This document shows, in pieces, positions 44,560-52,936 of a stretch of 64,000 bases of DNA; positions within the stretch are counted from its first letter, which is position 1; every line of letters begins with the position of its first letter. Source of the DNA: Bacillota bacterium. Lineage in GTDB: Bacteria > Bacillota > Clostridia > Oscillospirales > Ruminococcaceae. A program made the translations under genes and the position numbers. The notes beneath the pieces were generated by a model. It searched no databases. It worked only from the letters and a program-made list of their open reading frames with translations, and had not been told where the DNA came from. Location: NCBI GenBank assembly GCA_029572815.1, contig JAKPUQ010000089.1:62001-126000 (forward strand), given 5' to 3'.

Positions 44560-44779
44560 GCGTAGCAGTCAGAGTAGCTTTTCTGCGGACATTCAGAGAG
44601 TGTGCGGTCGGTGTGAGTACACGGTCGGGAGAGGTGAAGTGCGGCTGTCGGCTTCGACAGGGAAGCGCGTTTGCGTGTGTATCTGACGGCGTTTCGTCCG
44701 CGTTAAGGATAAGATGAGTTCAAGACGGAGTGGAAACGAGCATTTGCGCCTCCGAGGTATACCCTCGGGGGCTTTTGTA
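44560..44779 (+). promoter_or_regulatory. T-box riboswitch, tRNA-Cys specific
   Basis: T-box leaders read the charging state of one tRNA. Stem I shows the loop-E element AGTA (44573-44576) paired with GAA (44636-44638), the CAGAGAG and GGTCGGTGTGAG distal-loop elements, and the specifier TGC (44640-44642, Cys) one base past GAA. The antiterminator region has GAGTGGAAACG (44729-44739) with UGGA, which pairs with NCCA of a tRNA with U73, as in tRNA-Cys. The competing terminator is a 10-bp stem (44748-44757 with 44763-44772) followed by TTTTGTATTG. The regulated genes are the unknown gene at 44796 and cysS. Confidence 0.92.
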
Positions 44780-44795
44780 TTGTAAGGAGGCGGAG

Positions 44796-45173
44796 ATGAA
44801 TATTATTAAATATCCCTCTGACGAGGCTTTTGACGAGGCTATGAAATCCGACAGCAGGCTTCTCGGAGCTGTCAGCCTTGACGGCAGCACAGCCTATGTG
44901 GGTGCGGCAGAGACCGTGGGCGACCATATCGCACTTCTTGAAGCTGTGGGTGAGGAGAGCCCCTCGGGATTTTTCAGGCTCAGCTTCGACAGTATCACCG
45001 CGGACTGGACCTTCTCCTGTCCTAAGAGCTACAAGGGCATAGCGCAGGACAATGAGCGCATGGGAGCCTACTACCGCGACGGTCTGCGCATTATCCCCGA
45101 GTTTCTGGTAATGCTGGGCTATTTCTCAAAGCTGAAGATAAAAAATCCACCGCCCGAGATATGGTCGTTTTGA
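44796..45173 (+). CDS. Unknown protein under cysteine T-box control
   Basis: A 125-aa soluble protein with no signal peptide and no membrane segment. It begins MNIIKYPSDEAFDEAMKSD and has an acidic, mixed alpha/beta composition; the only Cys is in FSCPKS near residue 75. AGGAGG lies five bases upstream of the start at 44796; a longer frame from 44730 overlaps the T-box terminator. It is the first gene after a tRNA-Cys T-box and is followed by cysS, so it should be made when cysteine is scarce. I do not recognise the family. Confidence 0.78.
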   Translation: MNIIKYPSDEAFDEAMKSDSRLLGAVSLDGSTAYVGAAETVGDHIALLEAVGEESPSGFFRLSFDSITADWTFSCPKSYKGIAQDNERMGAYYRDGLRIIPEFLVMLGYFSKLKIKNPPPEIWSF

Positions 45174-45204
45174 TGCGTAATTGTTGCATGAACGATAATT
45201 GATC

Positions 45205-45275
45205 TGTAGGGGACGGCGTCCCACATATATCCGTAAAATGTGAAGAAATGCGGACGCCCGATGGGCGTCCCTGCA
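45205..45275. repeat. TGTAGGGG double-hairpin element before cysS
   Basis: A 71-bp element begins TGTAGGGGACG and ends CGTCCCTGCA. It has a short hairpin at the left end and a perfect 8-bp hairpin GGACGCCC-GAT-GGGCGTCC at the right (45252-45270), around an AT-rich centre. It has the same build as the element at 16202-16284 and lies between the unknown gene and cysS. Confidence 0.65.
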
Positions 45276-45298
45276 AAATATATTCTGGAGGAAAAAGT

Positions 45299-46720
45299 AT
45301 GCAGTTATATAACTCATTATCACACAAAAAGGAAGAATTCGCGCCAAATGAGGAGGGCAAGGTAAATATGTACACCTGCGGTCCTACCGTATACCACTAC
45401 GCCCACATAGGCAACCTGAGAAGCTACATTATGGAAGACATACTGGAGAAGGCTCTCCGCTTCGAGGGCTATGAGGTGAACCGCGTCATGAACATTACAG
45501 ACGTCGGACACCTGACCAGCGACGGCGACACAGGCGACGATAAAATGCTCAAGGGCGCAAAGCGTGAGCACAAGACTGTCATGGAGATAGCAAAGTTCTA
45601 CACAGACGCTTTCTTCGGCGACTGCGAAAAGCTCAATATCAAGAAGCCTGATACAGTAGTTCCCGCAACTACCTATATAGATGAATTTATCCGCGTTATC
45701 AGCACCCTTATGGACAAGGGCTATGCCTATGAGGCAGGCGGAAACATCTACTTTGACACCTCAAAGCTGGATAAATACTATGTTTTCAACGATTTCAACG
45801 AGGAGGACCTTGCAGTCGGCGTCCGCGAGGGCGTTGAAGCTGACGAGAACAAGCGCAACAAGGCTGACTTCGTTCTCTGGTTCACCAAGTCAAAGTTCGA
45901 CGATCAGGAGCTGAAATGGGACAGCCCCTGGGGCGTTGGCTATCCGGGCTGGCACATCGAGTGCTCATGCATAAGCATGAAGAACAATGGCGAGTACCTG
46001 GATATACACTGCGGCGGCATTGACAACGCATTCCCTCACCACACCAACGAGATAGCTCAGTCAGAGGCTTATCTGGGACATAAGTGGTGCAACTACTGGT
46101 TCCATGTGCTCCACCTCAACACCAACAGCGGCAAGATGAGCAAGAGCAAGGGTGAGTTCCTGACAGTATCCCTCCTTGAGGAGAAGGGCTATAAGCCGGT
46201 GGTATACCGCTTCTTCTGCTTACAGTCCCATTACAGGAAGTCACTGGTGTTCACATGGGAGAATCTGGACAATGCTGTTGTGGCTTACAACAAGCTCATC
46301 GAGAAGATAGCTCCCCTTACAAAGGACAGCGCAGGCGACATCGACAAGGCTGAATATGACCGCCTCATGCAGAGCTTCAAAGACGCTCTGGATAACGACA
46401 TCAACACTGCTATGGCTATTACAGTTGTGTATGATGTTCTGAAGTCCAAGGCAAACGCCGCAACAAAGCTGGCTCTTATTGCGAAATTTGATGAGGTCCT
46501 CGGACTTGACCTCATTGCCAACGCAAAGGAGCTTGCAGACAATGCAGACTCCGCTTCCGATGATATACCCGATGAAGTCCTTGAGCTTGCAGAGCAGCGC
46601 AAGGCCGCACGCAAGGACAAGAACTTCGCCCTCGCAGACGAGCTCCGCGACAAGATAGCAGCTCTGGGCTACGAGGTAAAGGAGACCCGTCAGGGCACTG
46701 AAATTAATAAGACCAATTAA
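45299..46720 (+). CDS. cysS: Cysteinyl-tRNA synthetase
   Basis: CysRS charges tRNA-Cys. The 473-aa protein has CGPTVYHYAHIGNLR near residues 27-41 (zinc-ligand Cys27 and the HIGH-like HIGN), zinc-site residues CGGIDNAFPHHTNE near 240, and KMSKS near 280 in SGKMSKSKGEF. GGAGG lies seven bases before the ATG at 45299; the longer frame from 45248 runs through the repeat element. Length is normal for a monofunctional CysRS. It lies in an operon behind a Cys-specific T-box. Confidence 0.97.
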   Translation: MQLYNSLSHKKEEFAPNEEGKVNMYTCGPTVYHYAHIGNLRSYIMEDILEKALRFEGYEVNRVMNITDVGHLTSDGDTGDDKMLKGAKREHKTVMEIAKFYTDAFFGDCEKLNIKKPDTVVPATTYIDEFIRVISTLMDKGYAYEAGGNIYFDTSKLDKYYVFNDFNEEDLAVGVREGVEADENKRNKADFVLWFTKSKFDDQELKWDSPWGVGYPGWHIECSCISMKNNGEYLDIHCGGIDNAFPHHTNEIAQSEAYLGHKWCNYWFHVLHLNTNSGKMSKSKGEFLTVSLLEEKGYKPVVYRFFCLQSHYRKSLVFTWENLDNAVVAYNKLIEKIAPLTKDSAGDIDKAEYDRLMQSFKDALDNDINTAMAITVVYDVLKSKANAATKLALIAKFDEVLGLDLIANAKELADNADSASDDIPDEVLELAEQRKAARKDKNFALADELRDKIAALGYEVKETRQGTEINKTN

Positions 46721-46733
46721 TAGTTCTGTGACT

Positions 46734-46865
46734 GAATGCATAATGCTGAATGCATAATTCATAATTAAAGTTTTTGCCTTATGGCAGATAGTATTGATCT
46801 TGTAAACAGGTCGGCGTAAGCCGACACATCAATTAAGCATTATGCATTATGAATTATGAATTAAA
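46734..46865. repeat. Element bounded by AT-rich inverted heptamer arrays (F and G)
   Basis: A 132-bp block starts with five 7-bp units (GAATGCA, TAATGCT, GAATGCA, TAATTCA, TAATTAA, 46734-46768) and ends with five units in inverted orientation (AATTAAG, CATTATG twice, AATTATG, AATTAAA, 46831-46865). A GTCGGC-GTAA-GCCGAC hairpin lies next to the right array. It sits between cysS and the walJ-like gene. Confidence 0.75.
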
Positions 46866-46886
46866 AAACTGAACGGAGAATATCCA

Positions 46887-47672
46887 ATGGCAAGACTCTA
46901 TCCCCTTTTCAGCTCCAGCAAGGGCAATTCCTCATTTATCGGAACTGAAAAAGGCGGTATACTCATAGACTGCGGCGTAAGCTTCAGACGGCTCTGCACT
47001 GCTCTGGAGGTGAACCATATACCTCTCAGCGCTGTGCAGGGGGTGTTCATTACCCATGAGCACTCCGACCACATCGCAGGTCTGGCAATGCTGACAAAGA
47101 AAACAGGTATGCCCGTATACGGGCAGAAGCGCACCCTGCAAAGGCTCTGCGATGGAAACAAGATAGCGGTGAATTCTCCTGTTATAGATATGACGGGAAA
47201 GACCATAAGCTGCGGCGGCAGTGAGGTGAGCTGCTTCAACACTCCCCATGACGCTATACAGAGCTGCGGCTACCGCATACACACCTCCGACGATAAGTAC
47301 TGCGCCGTATGCACGGACCTGGGGCACGTCACACAGGAGGTGGACGAGGCTCTGACGGGCTGCCGCATGGTGCTCATAGAAGCCAATTACGACGACTATA
47401 TGCTCCGCACGGGGCCCTATCCGCTGTACCTGAAGGAGAGGATACTCTCGGTGAACGGTCATCTCTCCAACGATGACTGCGCCGTGCAGGTGGGAAGGCT
47501 CATAGAGCGGGGAACTACACATTTCCTGCTGGGACATCTCAGTCAGGATAATAACCGTCCGCAGCTTGCGGACAGCACCGTTCAGCGAAGCCTTGACAGG
47601 TTCGCAAGAGGAAGGGACTATCTCCTCGGAGTAGCTCCCGTAGAAACTCAGGGAGGAGCAGTGATATTCTGA
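46887..47672 (+). CDS. walJ: WalJ/YycJ-like metallo-beta-lactamase-fold hydrolase
   Basis: The 261-aa protein has the metal-binding motif THEHSDHIAGL near residue 56, further His and Asp ligands in NTPHDAIQSCG and CTDLGHVT, and a C-terminal LGHLSQDNN. This is the YycJ/WalJ branch, double-strand exonuclease-like enzymes implicated in DNA repair and wall-division coordination. In Bacillus it is encoded in the wal operon near rlmH; here it overlaps rlmH by one base but walRK is absent. CGGAGA precedes the start. Confidence 0.88.
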   Translation: MARLYPLFSSSKGNSSFIGTEKGGILIDCGVSFRRLCTALEVNHIPLSAVQGVFITHEHSDHIAGLAMLTKKTGMPVYGQKRTLQRLCDGNKIAVNSPVIDMTGKTISCGGSEVSCFNTPHDAIQSCGYRIHTSDDKYCAVCTDLGHVTQEVDEALTGCRMVLIEANYDDYMLRTGPYPLYLKERILSVNGHLSNDDCAVQVGRLIERGTTHFLLGHLSQDNNRPQLADSTVQRSLDRFARGRDYLLGVAPVETQGGAVIF

Positions 47673-48145
47673 TGAATATCGTACTTATCGCTATCGGAAA
47701 GCTGAAAGAGGACTACCTTCGCAGTGCCTGCGGAGAATACATCAAGCGTCTGGGAAGATACTGCACCTTTGAGCTCCATGAGCTGGACGAGTGCAGACTG
47801 GGGGACAACCCCTCCGAAAAGGAGATAGCTGCCGCACTGAAAAAGGAAGCGGAGCAGATAAAGCGCTTCGCAAAGGGCATGATAGTACCCATGTGCATAG
47901 AGGGAAAGCAGCTAACAAGCCCCGAGCTGTCGGAAAAGATGACAGAGGCAGGCATCAGCGGTCAGAGCACCGTCACCTTCATAATCGGAAGCTCATTCGG
48001 TCTTGACCCCGAGATAAAGTCCATGGGCAGCCTCAGGCTCTCCATGTCTAAAATGACCTTCCCTCACCAGCTTGCAAGGGTCATGCTGCTGGAGCAGATA
48101 TACCGCGCATTCCAGATAGCTGAGGGCGGAAAATACCATAAGTGA
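47672..48145 (+). CDS. rlmH: 23S rRNA pseudouridine-1915 N3-methyltransferase
   Basis: RlmH methylates pseudouridine 1915 in helix 69 of 23S rRNA. The 157-aa SPOUT-fold protein has IGKLKEDYLRSACGEYIKRL at the N-terminus, the SAM-binding FIIGSSFGLDPE near 108 and the C-terminal LSMSKMTFPHQLARVMLLEQIYRA. Length is as expected (about 155-160 aa). It is coupled to the walJ-like gene through TGATG. Confidence 0.96.
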   Translation: MNIVLIAIGKLKEDYLRSACGEYIKRLGRYCTFELHELDECRLGDNPSEKEIAAALKKEAEQIKRFAKGMIVPMCIEGKQLTSPELSEKMTEAGISGQSTVTFIIGSSFGLDPEIKSMGSLRLSMSKMTFPHQLARVMLLEQIYRAFQIAEGGKYHK

Positions 48146-48147
48146 CA

Positions 48148-48173
48148 AAAACGGACCAAAAAGGTCCGTTTTT
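48148..48173 (+). terminator. Terminator after rlmH
   Basis: AAAACGGACC-AAAAA-GGTCCGTTTT with further Ts: a 7-bp GC-containing stem extended by A-T pairs, directly after the rlmH stop. Confidence 0.9.
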
Positions 48174-48205
48174 TGCATTATACCGACGAATGAGCACTAT
48201 TGTAC

Positions 48206-48234
48206 TTGACAGTATAATGCGCTTGTGATATAAT
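48206..48234 (+). promoter_or_regulatory. Sigma-A promoter of the polysaccharide export operon
   Basis: TTGACA (48206-48211), 17-base spacer, TATAAT (48229-48234): consensus, about 70 bases upstream of wzm. Confidence 0.92.
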
Positions 48235-48304
48235 TAAATGATACTATGGATTTTTATGCGCATTTGGCGGAAACTCCGTCATTACGCCTTTCAAGGAGCA
48301 ATAA

Positions 48305-49081
48305 ATGAGTACGATAAAAGAGCTGTATGCTTACAGACAGATGATATTCAGCCTTGTGAAAAAGGACCTCCGCGGACGCTATAAGGGCTCTGTGCTGGGC
48401 TTTCTGTGGACATTTATAAACCCCCTTTTTCAGCTGATAGTATACACGATAGTCTTCTCGAAGATACTTCCCAATAACATTGACAAGTATTATCTTTACC
48501 TGTTCGTGGCGCTGATACCCTGGATATTCTTCTCCTCCTCCATTACGGTGGGAGCAGCGTCCATAGTGGCGCAGAAGGACCTGGTGAAGAAGATATACTT
48601 CCCGCGAATGGTCATACCCATTTCCTATGTGACCAGCTGCTTTGTGAATATGCTGCTGTGCTTCATAGTCATATTCGCAGTCATAATAGTAACGGGCGCA
48701 GGCATAAACTTCCTTGCGGTGCTGACCCTTCCCGTCATAATGATAGTTGAGTATGTCTTTGCGCTGGGAATGGCACTGCTTACCTCGGCGATAACCGTCT
48801 ATTTCAGGGACCTGGAGCATATCCTGGGCATTGTCTCCATGGCGTGGATGTACCTTACTCCCGTTGTGTACTCAAAGTCCATCGTACCCCCGAGATACCT
48901 TCCCATATTCAATCTCAATCCCATGACACATATTATAGACTGCTACAGAACAGTGCTTTACGACAAGCAGGTCCCCGACCTTACCACACTGCTCTGGGCG
49001 GCAGGTCTGGGTGTATTATTCCTTATAATCGGAGCTCTGGTGTTCAATAAGCTCCAGAAGCACTTTGCGGAGGAACTGTAA
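48305..49081 (+). CDS. wzm: Polysaccharide ABC exporter, permease (Wzm/TagG type)
   Basis: The 258-aa ABC-2 permease has six helices and the conserved N-terminal LVKKDLRGRYKGSVLGFLWTF, where the charged amphipathic helix precedes the first membrane span, and NPMTHIIDCYR near 205. With Wzt it should move an undecaprenyl-linked polymer to the outer face of the membrane. It is the first gene of a co-directional operon of eleven. AAGGAG precedes the start; its stop overlaps wzt by one base. Confidence 0.93.
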   Translation: MSTIKELYAYRQMIFSLVKKDLRGRYKGSVLGFLWTFINPLFQLIVYTIVFSKILPNNIDKYYLYLFVALIPWIFFSSSITVGAASIVAQKDLVKKIYFPRMVIPISYVTSCFVNMLLCFIVIFAVIIVTGAGINFLAVLTLPVIMIVEYVFALGMALLTSAITVYFRDLEHILGIVSMAWMYLTPVVYSKSIVPPRYLPIFNLNPMTHIIDCYRTVLYDKQVPDLTTLLWAAGLGVLFLIIGALVFNKLQKHFAEEL

Positions 49082-50316
49082 TGGCTGAAAATGAGAATGT
49101 AATAGAAGTCAGGGGCGTCACCAAGAGCTTCAAGGTGTATCTGGACAAGGGCTCGCAGCTCAAAGAGAGACTGCTTTTCCGCAAGAGGAGCCGCTATGAG
49201 GAGAGAAAGGTGCTCCGCGGCATAAGCTTCTCTGTGAAAAAGGGCGAGGCGATAGGTCTCATCGGTCACAACGGCTGCGGCAAGAGCACCACGCTGAAGC
49301 TGCTGACAAGGATAATGTACCCGGATTCGGGAAGCATAAAGATGAAGGGAAGAGTCTCCAGCCTTATTGAGCTGGGAGCAGGCTTCCACCCCGATATGAG
49401 CGGCAGGGAGAACATCTACACCAACGCCGCAATATTCGGTCTCAACAAAAAGGAGATAGACTCCCGTATACAGAGCATAATCGACTTTTCCGAGCTGAAG
49501 GACTTCATCGACAATCCCGTCCGCACCTATTCCTCGGGAATGTATATGAGACTGGCTTTCTCCGTAGCTATAAACGTGGACGCGGATATACTCCTCATCG
49601 ACGAGATACTCGCCGTGGGCGATGCCAATTTCCAGTCCAAGTGCTTCAACAAGCTCAGGGAGATAAAGTCTCATGGCACCACCATCGTTATCGTGTCACA
49701 CTCTTTGGGACAGATAGAGCAGATATGCGACCGCTCAATATGGATACATGAGGGACTCATCAAGGCGGAGGGTCCGCCAAAGGAGATAGACCTTGAGTAT
49801 CTGGACTATATGAGCAGGAAGATGCAGGACAGCAACAAGAAGTCCGGGGAGGCTGCCGAAGCAGAGGAGCCTGCCGGGAACGAGAAGGGCAAGCGCTGGG
49901 GAAGCGGCGAGGCGCGCATAAAGAGGATACGCTCCTTTGCTTCGGATGGTACGGAGCAGTCCGTGTTCAGAGTGGGCGAGGACATAAGGCTCACCGTGGA
50001 CTACACCGTGAAAAAGCCCGTGAAGGATGCTGTTATCGGCTTCGGCATCTTTGATATGAACGGCGTGCAGTGCTACGGCACCAACACAAGGATAGACAAG
50101 CTCCCCGAGCTGACACTTACCAAGGACGGCACCGCTGAGGTGACCGTGAAGAACGTACAGCTGCTGTCGGGTGAGTATATGATAGATATAGCCATAGAAC
50201 AGGGCGAGGGCATACCTGTGGACTACTACAGGCAGGCATACAAAATACAGATGATATCGGCATACGGCGATGCGGGTATCGCCCGCGTTGACCACACATG
50301 GAATTTGCAGAGGTAA
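49081..50316 (+). CDS. wzt: Polysaccharide ABC exporter, ATPase with C-terminal carbohydrate-binding domain (Wzt)
   Basis: The 411-aa protein has an ABC ATPase domain (about 1-245) with P-loop GHNGCGKST at 62-70, signature TYSSGMYMRLAF near 161, Walker B ILLIDEILAVGD near 182 and the H-loop. After a charged linker (about 255-280) comes a beta-rich Wzt_C domain (about 281-411). In Gram-negative O9a-type systems this domain binds the finished, capped chain end and so couples termination to export. TagH-type ATPases lack it. The methyltransferase gene follows by three bases, which supports the coupling here. Confidence 0.93.
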   Translation: MAENENVIEVRGVTKSFKVYLDKGSQLKERLLFRKRSRYEERKVLRGISFSVKKGEAIGLIGHNGCGKSTTLKLLTRIMYPDSGSIKMKGRVSSLIELGAGFHPDMSGRENIYTNAAIFGLNKKEIDSRIQSIIDFSELKDFIDNPVRTYSSGMYMRLAFSVAINVDADILLIDEILAVGDANFQSKCFNKLREIKSHGTTIVIVSHSLGQIEQICDRSIWIHEGLIKAEGPPKEIDLEYLDYMSRKMQDSNKKSGEAAEAEEPAGNEKGKRWGSGEARIKRIRSFASDGTEQSVFRVGEDIRLTVDYTVKKPVKDAVIGFGIFDMNGVQCYGTNTRIDKLPELTLTKDGTAEVTVKNVQLLSGEYMIDIAIEQGEGIPVDYYRQAYKIQMISAYGDAGIARVDHTWNLQR

Positions 50317-50319
50317 AAA

Positions 50320-51381
50320 ATGAGCAATATATCACAGTTTCTGGAAAGCATAAACAATCAGAAGGGACTGAAAGGAGCACTGAAAAGGAAGCTTTTCGGC
50401 AGCTTCTTTGCAGGGCTTCAGGCAGCGGACAGGGATATGGCGGAGCTGGAAAAGCGCTTCGGTGACTCTCAGGGAGCTGCTGCGGAAAGCCTTTCCGCTC
50501 TCAGGAGCGACTTTGAGTCCGCCTGTGTAAATCTCAGGAACAACAATAACCTCATCGAGCGGCTCACCAGCGAGGAGGAGTTTCTGCGCAGCAAGCTGGG
50601 TACGGTGGAAAAGAAGCTGAAGGGCACTGTTGTTCAGTCCGCAGCCGCTGCATCTGCTCCTGCGGAGACATCTGCTGCGGCAGCGCCTTCGGGAAGCGGC
50701 TCAGACTATGAGGACATCGACTATTTCGACTTCGAGAACCACTTCCGCGGCTCCATCGAGAGCATAAAGAAGGCTCAGGAGTTCTATCTGCGGTTCTACA
50801 GCGGCAAAAAGCACGTTGTGGATATAGGCTGCGGCAGGGGAGAGTTCCTGTCGCTGATGAAGGACAACGGTATAAACGCAGAGGGCGTGGATATATACGA
50901 GCCCTATACCGAGTACTGCAACATGAAGGGGCTGAAAGCTGCCTGCGGCGACGGTGCGGACTTCCTCAGAAGGACAGAGGGCGTGGACGGTATCTTCGTG
51001 GGACAGGTGGTTGAGCACCTCACTCCCCACCAGATAATCGACCTGTGCAATACTGCCTATGACCGTCTGGAGGAGGGGGGCTGTATCATCATCGAGACCC
51101 CCAACCCCACCTCACTGTCAATATATACCAACGCATTTTATATAGACCCCTCACATATAAAGCCCGTACACCCTCTCACCATGCAGTATTACCTTGAGAA
51201 GGCAGGCTTCACCGATGTGGAGATTATATATACCGAGAACAGCCGTCCGCCTTACAGTATCCCTGCCCTTAAATGCGAGGGTGCTGAGAATACAGAGGAG
51301 TTCAACGAGGCGATGAAGCGCGTGTCCGAGATGATATTCGGAAGTCAGGATTACGCTGTTGTGGCTGTAAAGAAAGGATAA
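50320..51381 (+). CDS. Coiled-coil SAM-dependent methyltransferase, possible chain terminator
   Basis: The 353-aa protein has an N-terminal helical/coiled-coil part (about 1-105), a Ser/Ala-rich linker (about 105-128), and a class I methyltransferase (about 130-353). The SAM motif VVDIGCGRGEF is at 166-176, with HFRGSIESIKKAQEFY just before it and the late motif VGQVVEHLTPHQI near 230. This arrangement resembles WbdD-like enzymes that cap O-antigen chains by methylation and use a coiled coil as length ruler, though there is no kinase domain. It lies directly after wzt. It may also methylate a sugar within the chain. Confidence 0.85.
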   Translation: MSNISQFLESINNQKGLKGALKRKLFGSFFAGLQAADRDMAELEKRFGDSQGAAAESLSALRSDFESACVNLRNNNNLIERLTSEEEFLRSKLGTVEKKLKGTVVQSAAAASAPAETSAAAAPSGSGSDYEDIDYFDFENHFRGSIESIKKAQEFYLRFYSGKKHVVDIGCGRGEFLSLMKDNGINAEGVDIYEPYTEYCNMKGLKAACGDGADFLRRTEGVDGIFVGQVVEHLTPHQIIDLCNTAYDRLEEGGCIIIETPNPTSLSIYTNAFYIDPSHIKPVHPLTMQYYLEKAGFTDVEIIYTENSRPPYSIPALKCEGAENTEEFNEAMKRVSEMIFGSQDYAVVAVKKG

Positions 51382-51384
51382 GCT

Positions 51385-51840
51385 ATGGAAAACGAGAAGA
51401 TAAATATAGAGGAGATAATGGCTGAGATAAAGCAGAGCATAAAGGACCAGGGACTTACTGCGGATATGCTCAGCTTCGAGGACGTTCCATACAGAAAGAA
51501 CGCCCAGAGCGGCTCTGCAAGCGAGGCGCTGGACTATGTCAGCACCCATTACTATATACAGCCCTACAAGGAGCTTCAGGGCAATCCCGTAAAGGTTTTC
51601 ATCAAGAAGGTCATCAGAAAGCTGACCAAGTTCTACGTTGAGCCTGTCGTGTTCGAGCAGAACGACTTCAACGCCAATGCGGTAACTGTAATGAAGTCTC
51701 TGACAGAGAGCGGAAGCGCAGACCTGGGCGGCAGAGTGGAGACCCTTGAGCTTGCAAACAAGGAGCTCCTCATCAGACTGGACAAGCTGGAGCGCGAGAA
51801 TGCGGAGCTCCGCAGACTCATCTCAAAGGAGAACTCCTGA
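51385..51840 (+). CDS. Small protein with C-terminal coiled coil
   Basis: A 151-aa protein beginning MENEKINIEEIMAEIKQSIKD, with a hydrophilic middle (YYIQPYKELQGNP near 85) and a heptad-patterned tail (about 113-147, ending LDKLERENAELRRLISKE). No signal peptide and no clear membrane segment. It lies between the coiled-coil methyltransferase and a GT4 gene with overlaps of a few bases, so it probably works with one of them, possibly as an adaptor. Function is unknown. Confidence 0.72.
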   Translation: MENEKINIEEIMAEIKQSIKDQGLTADMLSFEDVPYRKNAQSGSASEALDYVSTHYYIQPYKELQGNPVKVFIKKVIRKLTKFYVEPVVFEQNDFNANAVTVMKSLTESGSADLGGRVETLELANKELLIRLDKLERENAELRRLISKENS

Positions 51841-52922
51841 TGAAGGTGGTGCAGCTCCTTCCTACACTGTCCTTCGGTGACGGAGTGGGAAACGACGCTC
51901 TTGCCCTCAAGGAGATAATCGCGGGTCTGGGCTATGAGACCGCTATATATGCCGAGAATATCGACAAGCGTCTTCCCGAGGGCTCTGCCATAAAGGCGGA
52001 TAAGCTCACTGACCCGAAAAGCAGCGATGTGCTCATATACCACAAGTCCACAGGTACGGACCTGTCCTTCAAGATAGACAGCTATAAGTGTCGCAGGGCT
52101 ATGATATACCACAATATCACTCCCCCCGACTTCTTCCGTCCCTACAGCCCCTCAGCCACACAGCTGACGGAATACGGATACAAGGGCGTTGAGTACCTCC
52201 GCGACAAGATAGACTACGTCATGGCGGTGTCCAACTACAACAAGTCGGAGCTGAGAAGAATGGGCTATACCTGTCCCATAGACATCAGCCCCTCATTGAC
52301 AAAGTTCGAGGACTATGAGCAGGCTCCCGACGAGGCTACCATGAAGAAGTACCGCGACGGCAAGAAGAATATCATATTCGTGGGCAGGATAGCTCCCAAC
52401 AAGAGGCAGGAGAATATCATCAGAGCCTACTACTGCTATAAGAAGCTGGAGCCGAATTCAAGGCTCATACTTGTGGGCTCCGCAAACGGCATGGAGAACT
52501 ACAACGAGCGCCTTGTGAAGTATGTGAACGCCCTGGGGCTCAGCGACGATGTAATATTTACGGGACATATAAAGTTCAGCGAGATACTGGCGTATTACCA
52601 TGTGGCTGACGCCTTTGTCTGTATGAGCGAGCATGAGGGACTTTGCGTGCCCCTGGTGGAGTCCATGTTCTTCGGAGTCCCCATAATAGCCTATGATACC
52701 AGCGCTATTTCCGAGACTCTCGGCGGAAGCGGCGTCCTTCTGGACAGCAATGACCCCGTATTCGCGGCGGCTGTCATCGACAGAGTGGTAAGGGACGAAA
52801 AGCTCCGGAAAAGCCTCATCGAGGGACAGAGGAAAAGACTTGAATACTTCTCATATGACCGCCTGAAGGACATCTTCACAGACTGCCTTACAGGCTTTAT
52901 CGAGGGAAGAAAAGGTAAATAA
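51840..52922 (+). CDS. GT4 glycosyltransferase
   Basis: The 360-aa GT-B enzyme begins MKVVQLLPTLSFGDGVGND, has the donor-domain strand IIFVGRIAPNKRQENIIRAY near 178 and the E-x7-E motif EHEGLCVPLVESM near 262. Of the RfaB/WcaC type; donor and acceptor cannot be told. Its start overlaps the previous stop by one base. Confidence 0.9.
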   Translation: MKVVQLLPTLSFGDGVGNDALALKEIIAGLGYETAIYAENIDKRLPEGSAIKADKLTDPKSSDVLIYHKSTGTDLSFKIDSYKCRRAMIYHNITPPDFFRPYSPSATQLTEYGYKGVEYLRDKIDYVMAVSNYNKSELRRMGYTCPIDISPSLTKFEDYEQAPDEATMKKYRDGKKNIIFVGRIAPNKRQENIIRAYYCYKKLEPNSRLILVGSANGMENYNERLVKYVNALGLSDDVIFTGHIKFSEILAYYHVADAFVCMSEHEGLCVPLVESMFFGVPIIAYDTSAISETLGGSGVLLDSNDPVFAAAVIDRVVRDEKLRKSLIEGQRKRLEYFSYDRLKDIFTDCLTGFIEGRKGK

Positions 52923-52936
52923 CAAAGGATAGAACG

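Larger units (their letters stand above)
44334..44795. other. Regulatory intergenic region between htpG and the cysS operon
   Basis: This 462-base divergent region holds the htpG promoter and CIRCE on one side and the promoter, a short heptamer array (44506-44526) and a full T-box leader of the cysS operon on the other. No gene was found in it. Confidence 0.85.

Noticed and set aside
44506-44700. tRNA or small RNA gene
   Set aside because: The folded elements match T-box stem I and specifier loop; no cloverleaf with TTCGANTC is present.
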